This document shows, in pieces, positions 1 through 6,963 of a stretch of DNA of 43,740 nucleotides. The position numbers were made by a program, and so were the translations under genes. The notes below the pieces were generated by a model. That model did no database searches, was not told where the DNA came from, and worked only from the letters and a program-made list of their open reading frames with translations. Source of the stretch: a virus. Numbering within the stretch: the first letter of the stretch is position 1; each line of letters begins with the position of its first letter. The stretch lies in IMG/VR virus record IMGVR_UViG_3300009436_002091, positions 1 to 43,740 of that record, one strand, 5' to 3'.

Positions 1-84
1 ACTCTGGTGTGTCAATCAATATGTACGTGTGCTTCTATACGAGAGCTTTTTCCACAGCGGTATTTTTAATCTGGCCCGCCAACC

Positions 85-519
85 TTAGGTGTTGGAATGT
101 TTTGCCTGTAAATGCTCTTTAAGAATCTTTGATCCGCCAACTCTAACATTAATGATTCCGTTGTAGTAATCATCTGTTTCGAGTACTCTGCGTTCAAACT
201 GCTCTCGTGCCTCTAAGTAACTTGCTATGCCTCTGCTAGGACAAATGTGTAAAATTTCTCTTATGAAATTTTCTTCGCCTAACTCTAAAACGTCTGCATT
301 AAGTCTATCACTGGAACCATAATAATCTCTCCAATCACTTTCTTTAGTGCTACGTCTTTTGTTTTTCTTGCCTTTGAGTGGTTTCTTTGTTACTTTAAAT
401 TTTGCTAGTTTTTTGCCTACGTACATCATGCCATTGACTTTATTTGTTATCAAGTATACAAATGCTTCACAGCCTTCTGGCAGTTCGTCTATTATATTAC
501 TTTGATAAGTCCATTGCAT
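85..519 (-). CDS. GIY-YIG nuclease-like protein
   Basis: This looks like a small GIY-YIG-fold protein, a family that includes homing endonucleases and DNA-repair nucleases that cut DNA with a metal ion. Counting from the start chosen here (144 aa), the GIY half is VYL at 21-23 and the YIG half is YVG at 33-35, about ten residues later. An Arg at 87, a Glu at 103 in YLEAREQ and an Asn at 120 fit the remaining conserved positions. A Lys/Arg-rich stretch (about 36-58) could bind nucleic acid. An in-frame ATG at 567 would add 16 basic residues but overlap the upstream gene by 41 nt; the ATG at 519 leaves a 7-nt gap, although neither start has a strong ribosome binding site. It is the last gene of the gp47-gp46-hem operon visible here. 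Similar proteins are common in marine T4-like phages as free-standing genes; whether this one is mobile or a housekeeping nuclease is not shown. Confidence 0.68.
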   Translation of the reverse strand: MQWTYQSNIIDELPEGCEAFVYLITNKVNGMMYVGKKLAKFKVTKKPLKGKKNKRRSTKESDWRDYYGSSDRLNADVLELGEENFIREILHICPSRGIASYLEAREQFERRVLETDDYYNGIINVRVGGSKILKEHLQAKHSNT

Positions 520-526
520 TACATAC

Positions 527-739
527 TTATTTTGTCTTGCCTTTTTCCGCCGCCTTCTTGGCTGCATACGTTGCGTGTATCTCTTCTTGCCTTAATTTTG
601 CTAATGTTCTAATCTCTCGTAACCATCTGCGACTTGCAGCGTGTGTACGGTGACTTCGTCTTGCCTCAAAGTTTTCATTTGCCTTAAAATATTCTAAGTA
701 TGCCTTAGTTAATCTATCGTGTACATCATCTTCAATCAT
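527..739 (-). CDS. Small basic helical phage protein, unknown function
   Basis: A 70-residue protein rich in Arg, Lys, Glu and Ala, with no Cys and no membrane segment. It is probably almost wholly helical: acidic N-terminus, an Arg/His-rich middle (about residues 27-41) and a Lys-rich tail. I do not recognise a named family, though small charged proteins of this style occur in marine T4-like phages. The start ATG overlaps the end of hemC by 8 nt (ATGATTGA), with a GAGG about 10 nt upstream inside hemC, so it is probably translated by coupling to hemC. The gene continues the early operon and is followed 7 nt later by the GIY-YIG gene. DNA or RNA binding would fit the charge pattern but is only a guess. 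Confidence 0.6.
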   Translation of the reverse strand: MIEDDVHDRLTKAYLEYFKANENFEARRSHRTHAASRRWLREIRTLAKLRQEEIHATYAAKKAAEKGKTK

Positions 740-1472
740 AATACACAGCCTCTAACTTTATAGGATTATCTCCTGTTGCGTATGCTGCTACTTTTGTATG
801 GCAATCTCCGCCTATACCTTTTAGTAATGCTCTTTCTAGCTTTGCTTGTCTATATGTTAAGTCGTGATTTGCTTTGCTAACAATGTTATTAGTTTCAATG
901 TCGGTTTTGCGTGTTTGCAATGCAATTATACCTTGTCCTACAGCTGGCACAATTGGCAATCTAGTATATTCTCTATCAATACCAAGTGCTTGAAGTCCGG
1001 CTTGTGCTAATATTATAGCATCATATTCGCCGTTGTCAAGTTTTTCTAGTCTAGTATCTATATTTCCTCTAATAGGCTTAACAATAACATTTAAATTAGA
1101 ATATAATTCTTGTATTTGTGCTGTCCGCCTTGGACTACTGGTTCCTAACACAAATCCATCAAACACATTGCCTAATAATACATCGTGTGGGCTATTACGT
1201 TCTAGTACAGCAGCTATTTTTAAGTCTGGGTGCTCTATATCACCCGGCATGTCTTTTAAACTGTGTATGGCAACGTCAATAAGTCCTTGTGCTAGTGCAT
1301 ATTCAATAGCACTACAAAATACACCCTTACCGCCTATCTCATGTATAGGCGTATCAGGAAATAAGTCGCCGTCTGTCTTTATTATTTCTATTTCGCCTTG
1401 GCCCATTGCTGCAATTGCTTTATTAGCATATGCTAGTGCAAGTTTACTTCCTCGTACACCTACTTTAATCAT
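732..1472 (-). CDS. hemC: Porphobilinogen deaminase (hydroxymethylbilane synthase), C-terminally shortened
   Basis: HemC joins four porphobilinogens into hydroxymethylbilane, the third step from aminolevulinate toward heme. Counting from the ATG at 1472 (246 aa), motifs appear in family order: RGSKLAL near the N-terminus, GGKG, HSLKDMP at 70-76 with the catalytic Asp at 74, GTSSPRR with Arg115-Arg116, RGNIDTR from 135, PAVGQG at 176-181, and GGDC with the dipyrromethane-anchoring Cys at 224. Bacterial HemC is about 310 aa with roughly 70 residues after this Cys; here only 22 follow, so most of domain 3 is missing. The ATG at 1472 overlaps the hemF stop as ATGA and has GAGGTGG just upstream; a GTG two codons earlier is less likely. 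The stop overlaps the next gene by 8 nt. Enzyme identity is secure; activity of the shortened form is not. Confidence 0.93.
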   Translation of the reverse strand: MIKVGVRGSKLALAYANKAIAAMGQGEIEIIKTDGDLFPDTPIHEIGGKGVFCSAIEYALAQGLIDVAIHSLKDMPGDIEHPDLKIAAVLERNSPHDVLLGNVFDGFVLGTSSPRRTAQIQELYSNLNVIVKPIRGNIDTRLEKLDNGEYDAIILAQAGLQALGIDREYTRLPIVPAVGQGIIALQTRKTDIETNNIVSKANHDLTYRQAKLERALLKGIGGDCHTKVAAYATGDNPIKLEAVYYD

Positions 1473-2254
1473 GTCCACCTCACAGTTGGGGGTAAACTCA
1501 TTAATATAGCATCCATATTACCTCCGGTCTTAAACCCAAAGCGTGTTCCACGGTCATAAAGTAAGTTAAATTCTACATAACGTCCGCGTTTAATTTGTAA
1601 AGTATCTCTTTCGGCGCGAGTATAGTCCATGTTTAATGTAGGAGTAACAATACTTTTAATTAAATCGTTAAATGTTCGTCCTACGTCCTTGACAAAGTCA
1701 AAATTCATATCTTTTGGGTCATGGTATTCAAAGAATATGCCTCCTACTCCCCTAGTTTCCTCGCGATGCGGCAAGTAAAAGTATTCATCACATGCTTTAC
1801 TAAACTTAGGATAGTACTCAGGGCTATAATAGTCACATATGTTTTGAATTTTTGTATGATATGATTCCTTATCAAACGGCATACACGGTGTTACGTCCAT
1901 TCCGCCACCAAACCATTCTTTTGTACTTGTTTTTAAGTAGCGAGTATTAAAATGCATAGCAGGAGCATGTGGGTTCCACGGATGTAGCACAACACTAATG
2001 CCTGTAGCACTATATCTATTGTGTTCTTCTGTACCTGGTATCTCTTTAGCAAACTTAGGATCAAACTCTGAAGTAATTTTACTAAAGTTAACAGTTCCTT
2101 TTTCAAAAACATCACCGTAGATTGTTTTGTGTGACTGTGTCCAGCCTTCTTTAACTGGAGAGTTGTGAGTTGTCATCTCACAGTCTAAATCCTCAATAGT
2201 ATTACATATTTCTTCTTGTAGATTTTTAAACCATTGACTATAATTGTCGAACAT
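1469..2254 (-). CDS. hemF: Oxygen-dependent coproporphyrinogen III oxidase, C-terminally shortened
   Basis: HemF oxidatively decarboxylates coproporphyrinogen III to protoporphyrinogen IX using O2. The 261-aa protein shows the family core clearly: GTVNFSK near 53-59, HPWNPHAPAMH with His91 and His101, WFGGGMDVTP at 114-123, a His at 133, DEYFYLPHREETRG with His163, RGRYVEFNLLYDRGTRFG at about 223-240 and KTGG. The spacing of His91/101 and His133/163 matches the conserved histidines of the E. coli enzyme. Bacterial HemF is normally near 300 aa and runs about 30 residues past the MSxPPxVRW motif; this one stops one residue after it. Its ATG overlaps the hemE stop as TAATG, and its own stop overlaps the hemC start as ATGA, so it is the middle of a translationally coupled trio. 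The need for O2 fits an aerobic surface-water host. Confidence 0.95.
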   Translation of the reverse strand: MFDNYSQWFKNLQEEICNTIEDLDCEMTTHNSPVKEGWTQSHKTIYGDVFEKGTVNFSKITSEFDPKFAKEIPGTEEHNRYSATGISVVLHPWNPHAPAMHFNTRYLKTSTKEWFGGGMDVTPCMPFDKESYHTKIQNICDYYSPEYYPKFSKACDEYFYLPHREETRGVGGIFFEYHDPKDMNFDFVKDVGRTFNDLIKSIVTPTLNMDYTRAERDTLQIKRGRYVEFNLLYDRGTRFGFKTGGNMDAILMSLPPTVRWT

Positions 2255-3234
2255 TAACTAAACTTCTTTCTAACAGTATCAACAAAGTACTTTACATGTT
2301 CAGTCGGAGTAGTTTTTGTAATACCGTGTCCTAAACCACATATCCAACCAGTAGTATCAGTATTACTTACTGTGTCTAGCCATTTATCTAATTCATAGTG
2401 AAATAATTTTGTGTCTAATAACAAATGAGCTTCGTTGAAGTTGCCTTGTACAAACCCATTATTATAAGTTTTTAGTGTTTTCTTTAAATCTACAGTACTG
2501 TCTATACCAATTCCTGCCCATTTCATCTTTTTTACTTTAGCTAAACTAGTAGACGGAAGTCCTCGAGCATAATATCCAACATCGCCAATATTAGTAATAG
2601 ATTCTAACATTGGTAGATATGTATTTTCGTAATAATTTTTACTAATATTGCTCAATCCACTATCGAGTATCATAACAGCTTCAGCACCAGCTGCTTTTTG
2701 AGCTCTAATGCTATCTTTTAGCAATGGAATAATTACCTTTCCGAGATACATTGTTTTAAATTCGTTGCTTGCTTTATTAGCACCTAGTGCATAGTTAAGT
2801 AAACTCCACGGACCTCCGACAAAGCCGATTAAACTTTTATTAATCGGAAGTGCTTCTCTTGTTGCTTCAACAGCATTGCTTTGGAATTGAATATGTTTTA
2901 ATGCTTTATGAACATCTGTATATTGTTCCCAGTTGTCTTCGCTAAGATGTATTTGAAACTTGGGACCTGGATCAAACTTTAACGGAAGACCTAATCCTTC
3001 TAGGTGCCAAAGTATGTCACTAAACAAAATAGATATATCAAAGTCAAATTCATCAATTGGCAACATTGCAACATCCGATGCAATTTTAGGAAGTTTACAC
3101 ATTTGTTCAAATGTAAACTTCTCTTTCATTTTCATGTACCCTGATTGATATCTTCCTGCTTGTCTCATCATCCATATTGGTGGGCAATCTTGTTGTACAC
3201 GGTTTACAGCATTTTCAAATTTTTTATTTGTCAT
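2254..3234 (-). CDS. hemE: Uroporphyrinogen III decarboxylase
   Basis: HemE removes four acetate carboxyls from uroporphyrinogen III to give coproporphyrinogen III, committing the precursor to heme or chlorophyll rather than siroheme or B12. The 326-aa protein carries WMMRQAGRY at 21-29 (substrate-binding Arg24 and Arg28), ILFSDIL with the central Asp73, GFVGGPWSLLNY with Tyr148, AVMILDSGLS with Ser192, and GLGHGI with His303, the positions matched in human UROD by R37, R41, D86, Y164, S219 and H339. The length is close to the normal 340-360, so unlike its two neighbours it looks complete. It starts with an ATG that overlaps the gp46 stop (ATGA) and ends overlapping the hemF start (TAATG), so it is read directly behind the recombination nuclease genes. 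No frameshift or lost key residue is visible. Confidence 0.95.
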   Translation of the reverse strand: MTNKKFENAVNRVQQDCPPIWMMRQAGRYQSGYMKMKEKFTFEQMCKLPKIASDVAMLPIDEFDFDISILFSDILWHLEGLGLPLKFDPGPKFQIHLSEDNWEQYTDVHKALKHIQFQSNAVEATREALPINKSLIGFVGGPWSLLNYALGANKASNEFKTMYLGKVIIPLLKDSIRAQKAAGAEAVMILDSGLSNISKNYYENTYLPMLESITNIGDVGYYARGLPSTSLAKVKKMKWAGIGIDSTVDLKKTLKTYNNGFVQGNFNEAHLLLDTKLFHYELDKWLDTVSNTDTTGWICGLGHGITKTTPTEHVKYFVDTVRKKFS

Positions 3235-5003
3235 TCAAATATCTCAATATCATTTTCATAGCTTGTAAATCCATTTTCTTTGATAACTTTCATAACGTGG
3301 TTAACTCTGCCTATTAGTTCGTCCTTGTGTGAGATAAGATAAACGTTCTTGTCGCCTTCTCTGCCCATCTTTTTAAGGACACTTAGTGAATTTTCAACAC
3401 CTGCAGTATCCATGCCACTGTCGATAAGCTCATCAATAAACAATAAGTTAATCTTCTGATATAAACTTTCCCAAACGTCGCGGAATGCAAAGCTCATACC
3501 TAATATAAGTCTATTACGTTCACCTCTTGACAAGTTATCAAAGTCTAAGTCTTGTCCTAGCTGTGTAATTTCAACAGCAAGATCGTTTTGGAACACAACT
3601 TGATGCGGTAATCCTAGTTTGTCAAGATAGTATGTAAGTCTATTGTTTAGATATGCTAAGTTTTGATCAATAATCTTCTTGCGAATAAAGCTATCTTTGT
3701 TAGTAAGTAGTTTTAGCAAGAAGTCTTGATGCTCTTTATAGTCGGTTAACTCATTAACTGTACTCCAGTTAATTTCTTGCATTGCACTATTGTTTAATTC
3801 GTCAATTTGTGCTTGGTAAGGGTCGATGTCGTCTATCTTTTGTGCAAGTGCCTTGGTTAAGCTATCAACATTCTGTCTATGGTCGTATGCTTCTTTAGCA
3901 CTTTCGTAGAATGTAGTAGGCTTACCGTTGATATCACCAATGTCTTCAAGACCTTTAACAACATCGTTTACTTTAACAGTAATTTCTTCTTGATAAGCAA
4001 CAGCATCAGCAAGTTCTTTAGTTTTGCGCTCTGCAATCTCTGCTTTTTTGTCTGCATGTAGCTCTTGTCCACATGTATAGCACGTTGCGTCATCTAAATC
4101 TACGATATCTTTAGTAGCTTTATCTACAGACTTTCCAGCACGTACTAGTGCTGGTTCTAATGTGCTTAATTCCTTTTTAAGAGCCAAAATAGAATTATTA
4201 TGTTGTGTCCAATTTGATAATTGATCATGAAATTCTAATTCTCTATCAATATCTAAATGTTCTAGTTCTGTAATGCCTAACTGCAATTTATTACAGTCTT
4301 GCTCCTTTTTAGAAAGCCAAGCACGTTGTGTTCTGCTTAAACTATCAATAGTAGAACTAATTTTTTCATTCGCAGATTGAATGGCATTAATTTTTAATGT
4401 TTCTTCAGTAATTGCATCTTTAGTTTGCTTTGTCTGATCTTTAAGTGCTTCTGCTTTTTCACTAAGAATAGTAATACCAAGTAGCTGTTCGATAATAGCA
4501 CGTTGATCATTCTGCCTCATAGATAAAAACGGTTCAGTGTATGTGTTTAGTGCAACAATATGCTTAAACATATCGTGAGACATATCGAGTAAGCCATCAA
4601 TGTCTTTTTGTGTTTGTCTACTATCACCTTGTGACTCGTCTATAAGTTCTTGTTCTTGATCATTAACGTAAAACCTAAGTACGTTAGGAGAACGTCCACG
4701 TTCGATCCTATAATCTACATTGTTCTTTTCGAAATGCAGTGTAACTAACATGCCTTTGCTGTTAGTTTTGTTAATCAAATTGTTTGCTCTAATATTCGTA
4801 AGTGCTTTACCATACAGTGCATATGATAGTGCATTGATAATAGTAGTTTTACCGGTACCATTACGAGATCCTGTATCGTCGCCTCCTTGATCTAAGTTTT
4901 CACCTAAAACAAGTGTCAATTGCTCTTTATTAAAGTCAACGGCCTGAGTTTGATTGCCTACACTCATGAAGTTTTTAACGGTTAAGTCTTTAATTTGTAT
5001 CAT
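3231..5003 (-). CDS. gp46: Recombination endonuclease subunit gp46 (Rad50/SbcC-like ATPase)
   Basis: This is the SMC-type ATPase partner of gp47; in T4 the pair resects DNA ends for recombination-dependent replication and host DNA breakdown. The 590-aa protein has the expected layout: Walker A GSRNGTGKTT at 45-54 (Lys52), long coiled-coil arms, a zinc-hook CYTC with Cys308 and Cys311 near the middle, the ABC signature LSRGE at 491-495, and Walker B LLFIDE at 520-525 followed by a D-loop (SGMD). T4 gp46 is 560 aa, so the length is normal. The start overlaps the gp47 stop as ATGA and the stop overlaps hemE the same way. It is therefore co-transcribed from the promoter at 6042-6070 and likely made early. 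The gene order 47-46 is the usual one; what follows it (hemE, hemF, hemC) is not. Confidence 0.95.
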   Translation of the reverse strand: MIQIKDLTVKNFMSVGNQTQAVDFNKEQLTLVLGENLDQGGDDTGSRNGTGKTTIINALSYALYGKALTNIRANNLINKTNSKGMLVTLHFEKNNVDYRIERGRSPNVLRFYVNDQEQELIDESQGDSRQTQKDIDGLLDMSHDMFKHIVALNTYTEPFLSMRQNDQRAIIEQLLGITILSEKAEALKDQTKQTKDAITEETLKINAIQSANEKISSTIDSLSRTQRAWLSKKEQDCNKLQLGITELEHLDIDRELEFHDQLSNWTQHNNSILALKKELSTLEPALVRAGKSVDKATKDIVDLDDATCYTCGQELHADKKAEIAERKTKELADAVAYQEEITVKVNDVVKGLEDIGDINGKPTTFYESAKEAYDHRQNVDSLTKALAQKIDDIDPYQAQIDELNNSAMQEINWSTVNELTDYKEHQDFLLKLLTNKDSFIRKKIIDQNLAYLNNRLTYYLDKLGLPHQVVFQNDLAVEITQLGQDLDFDNLSRGERNRLILGMSFAFRDVWESLYQKINLLFIDELIDSGMDTAGVENSLSVLKKMGREGDKNVYLISHKDELIGRVNHVMKVIKENGFTSYENDIEIFE

Positions 5004-6010
5004 AGTTCGTTATAAATGTCCATTAATGTTTTTTTATTGAAATTGTCTGAGTCGATTGCACTAATTTCACCAGCAACGATTTGATCAACACTTTCAAATT
5101 GTTGAATATCTAGTTGTGTGCTAATTTCTTCTAGTGACTTCTGAGGAATTAAACTAATTTCACGACAGTTGTAAGTGTTAATAAATGTCTCTTTAATAAA
5201 ACTAGCTTCTTCGTAACTAATAGGCAAGTCTAAATTAACACGCAAATACATATTAGGTTTAATAAGTGTATCTGCTTCATCAATTAACTGACTTAGTTTA
5301 ACTGTACGATATTTGGGACACTCTGACCAGTTAAGATATACTGGCTCAGCATCGTTTTCACGATCTAATATCATCATACCGCGATCATCGTCCCACGCAT
5401 CTGCATAGTTGTGCGGAAATGCATTACCTAAGTAATGTACTACACCTTGTTGCTGACGTTTGTGGAAGTGTCCACTAAAAACATATTTTTGATTAGCAAA
5501 GTCTTCTGCTCTGAGCTCTCCGTGGTCGGGCATTTGTACCATAGCGTTCATATAGAAGCTAGGCAACTCAAAATGCCCAAATATGTATTTGCTTTCTATC
5601 TTTTTGAGCCTCTTCCATTCTTCACCTACTAACCACGGAACAAGAGTCACATCATCGACTGTAGTTATTTCATCAACAAACGTAATGCCAGGAATGTATT
5701 TTGCAAATCCTGTACTATTAACATCACGTTTATCTTTGTAATACAAATCGTGGTTACCATCAAAGAAGAAGAACTGTTCAAATGATTCTCCTAGTTTCTT
5801 CATACAACGTAGTGTTGCATCCATTGTAGTTAAGTTTAGGCTATTTCTGTTATGATGCCAGTCGCCACAAAAAATACCAGTTTCACAACCGTTATCTTTT
5901 GCTTGTTCTATGTACCAATCAATAAAGTCTTCACAATCTTGATTATGAACTTTTGAATTGCCTTTTAATCCAAAATGTATGTCTGTAAAAACAGCAGCTT
6001 TTTTAAACAA
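5000..6010 (-). CDS. gp47: Recombination endonuclease subunit gp47 (Mre11/SbcD-like nuclease), TTG start
   Basis: This is the metallophosphoesterase nuclease subunit that works with gp46. The 336-aa protein has all the phosphoesterase blocks: DIHFG at 10-14, CGDWHH at 48-53, DGNHD at 84-88, GHF with His146, and SGHFHK with His181 and His183, which together hold the two metal ions. The C-terminal third (about 230-336) is the usual less conserved ATPase-contact region. The start is a TTG at 6008-6010. An in-frame stop lies five codons upstream and no ATG or GTG lies between it and the first motif, so no better start exists. A GAGG sits 10 nt before it, a slightly long spacing that with TTG may lower translation. 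Its promoter lies at 6042-6070, just beyond the end of the gp55 gene. Confidence 0.95.
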   Translation of the reverse strand: MFKKAAVFTDIHFGLKGNSKVHNQDCEDFIDWYIEQAKDNGCETGIFCGDWHHNRNSLNLTTMDATLRCMKKLGESFEQFFFFDGNHDLYYKDKRDVNSTGFAKYIPGITFVDEITTVDDVTLVPWLVGEEWKRLKKIESKYIFGHFELPSFYMNAMVQMPDHGELRAEDFANQKYVFSGHFHKRQQQGVVHYLGNAFPHNYADAWDDDRGMMILDRENDAEPVYLNWSECPKYRTVKLSQLIDEADTLIKPNMYLRVNLDLPISYEEASFIKETFINTYNCREISLIPQKSLEEISTQLDIQQFESVDQIVAGEISAIDSDNFNKKTLMDIYNEL

Positions 6011-6041
6011 GTTAGTATATCCTCAGTTAATACGCTATTAT

Positions 6042-6070
6042 ATTATACACGGAAGTGTACAAAAAGTCAA
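6042..6070 (-). promoter_or_regulatory. Sigma70-type promoter for the gp47-gp46-hemEFC operon
   Basis: On the minus strand a -35 box TTGACT (6065-6070) and a -10 box TATAAT (6042-6047) are separated by exactly 17 nt. That is one mismatch from the bacterial housekeeping consensus. It lies about 30 nt upstream of the gp47 TTG start, and its -35 begins only 2 nt from the gp55 stop codon. The -35 box is followed by TTTT, exactly as in the gp55 promoter at 6928-6956. Host RNA polymerase should use it directly, so the operon including the hem genes is probably early. Confidence 0.85.
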
Positions 6071-6071
6071 C

Positions 6072-6902
6072 CTATGTTTTGTTGTTTAATTTTTCTCTAC
6101 GCTGCTGTGCTTCCCATTCACCCATATTTTGTCTTGTAAAGCTAGGATTCATGTCATTCATTTCAAGAATATCATCACGAATGTTTTGAGCACGTTTTTC
6201 AATATTGATTACTCTTACAAAGCTATTAGTAACTGCCGCAGTGTAGTATGCAAATGGGTTATCTGATTTAGATTCGTCAAACTGTAGTCCAATTTGTGCA
6301 AGTTGTAGTATTGCCTGTCCACGCATTTCGTCATTGTATGTGTATCCACGTACATTGCCTCTTGTTGCATATCTATCACACAATTTCATCCACATCATAG
6401 CAAGTTTGTTAGTTGCTTTGCCGTCACGTAATGCAAACCCGCCATTTTCCATACCACCAGTCCAATGTGATTTACCTACACACATTAGTTCGTCGTGTTC
6501 GTTAAAGCGATAATGCTGAAACGGTGGAAAGTTTAATTTAACTTTGTGATCCGCAATTGTTTTGGGTGTCTTTTTTCTTCCAGGTTCGTCTGGAATGTGA
6601 TCAAACGTCATAATACGAAATACTAGGTCTGTTTTTAATACTTTCCTGTAATCAACTTCGCATTCTGCAAGTTTAACTTTTTCTCCTGCAAGTTTACGTG
6701 CATCAAAGTCTATGTGCTGTAGCCGTTTCGCCTGGGCTCTTTTTGCCTCGGCAATAGTTCTAATATTAATTTTATCAATACTAGGTAAAATAAGATCAAA
6801 TCTATGATCGTTATCAGATACAAAGCTACAAAACGTAGTTTTTGATTTATGTATTTCTTTAAGTATATCTTTATTGTTTAAATAATTTATTTTTCTAGCC
6901 AT
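6072..6902 (-). CDS. gp55: Late-transcription sigma factor, gp55-like
   Basis: gp55 is the T4-family sigma factor that directs host core RNA polymerase to TATAAATA late promoters. Counting from the ATG at 6902 (276 aa), the start MARKINYLNNKDIL resembles the T4 N-terminus with its YVNNKELL. The C-terminal half has the diagnostic block: a helix ending in FDESKSDNPFAYYT, then NSFVRVINIEKR (T4 has NPHAYIT and NAFVQRIKKER). T4 gp55 is 185 aa; the extra length is mainly an inserted middle segment (about residues 50-160) that I do not recognise. The ATG at 6902 has GGAG 6 nt upstream; a longer frame back to 6941 would put coding sequence over the -10 box and is rejected. The gene has its own early promoter, and late promoters it could serve appear throughout the structural genes to the right. 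Confidence 0.88.
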   Translation of the reverse strand: MARKINYLNNKDILKEIHKSKTTFCSFVSDNDHRFDLILPSIDKINIRTIAEAKRAQAKRLQHIDFDARKLAGEKVKLAECEVDYRKVLKTDLVFRIMTFDHIPDEPGRKKTPKTIADHKVKLNFPPFQHYRFNEHDELMCVGKSHWTGGMENGGFALRDGKATNKLAMMWMKLCDRYATRGNVRGYTYNDEMRGQAILQLAQIGLQFDESKSDNPFAYYTAAVTNSFVRVINIEKRAQNIRDDILEMNDMNPSFTRQNMGEWEAQQRREKLNNKT

Positions 6903-6927
6903 TAAGATCTCCGGTTGTCTTACTACT

Positions 6928-6956
6928 ATTATAATATACATACATTAAAAAGTCAA
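6928..6956 (-). promoter_or_regulatory. Sigma70-type promoter for the gp55 gene
   Basis: On the minus strand TTGACT (6951-6956) and TATAAT (6928-6933) are 17 nt apart, and the -10 lies about 25 nt before the ATG at 6902. The first ten bases, TTGACTTTTT, are identical to those of the gp47 promoter. The -35 box overlaps the candidate rightward late promoter at 6956-6963, so early and late polymerase could compete for this spot. Confidence 0.85.
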
Positions 6957-6963
6957 CTAAATA
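6956..6963 (+). promoter_or_regulatory. Candidate late promoter before the tail-tube cap gene
   Basis: ACTAAATA matches the T4 late consensus TATAAATA at six of eight positions and lies 20 nt before the ATG at 6984, a distance like that of the better late sites in this window. It is the first rightward promoter-like element at the divergent switch. The match is weak, so the call rests partly on position. Confidence 0.4.

Noticed and set aside
1-84. Gene fragment at the left edge
   Set aside because: No frame on either strand gives a recognisable peptide or a start with a ribosome site in these 84 bases.
1473-1478. GTG start for hemC two codons upstream
   Set aside because: The ATG at 1472 has the better spacing to GAGGTGG and gives the same ATGA overlap seen at other junctions.
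1033-1509. 158-aa open frame on the plus strand opposite hemC
   Set aside because: It runs antisense to a clear hemC gene, has Ser/Ile/Leu-rich composition without motifs, and no ribosome site. It is a by-product of codon bias.
1469-1510. Possible -1 frameshift joining HemF to HemC, suggested by a CCCCC run near the hemF end
   Set aside because: The run does not form a standard slippery heptamer in the hemF frame, no downstream stem-loop is obvious, and hemC has its own ATG with a good ribosome site. The ATGA overlap explains the junction better.
6907-6935. Rightward sigma70 promoter using the TATAAT also readable on the plus strand (6930-6935)
   Set aside because: The -10 region ATTATAAT is palindromic, but no -35-like hexamer lies 16-18 nt upstream on the plus strand.
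6903-6941. Longer gp55 starting at 6941
   Set aside because: It would place coding sequence across the -10 box of its own promoter, and the ATG at 6902 has GGAG at good spacing and matches the T4 N-terminal pattern.
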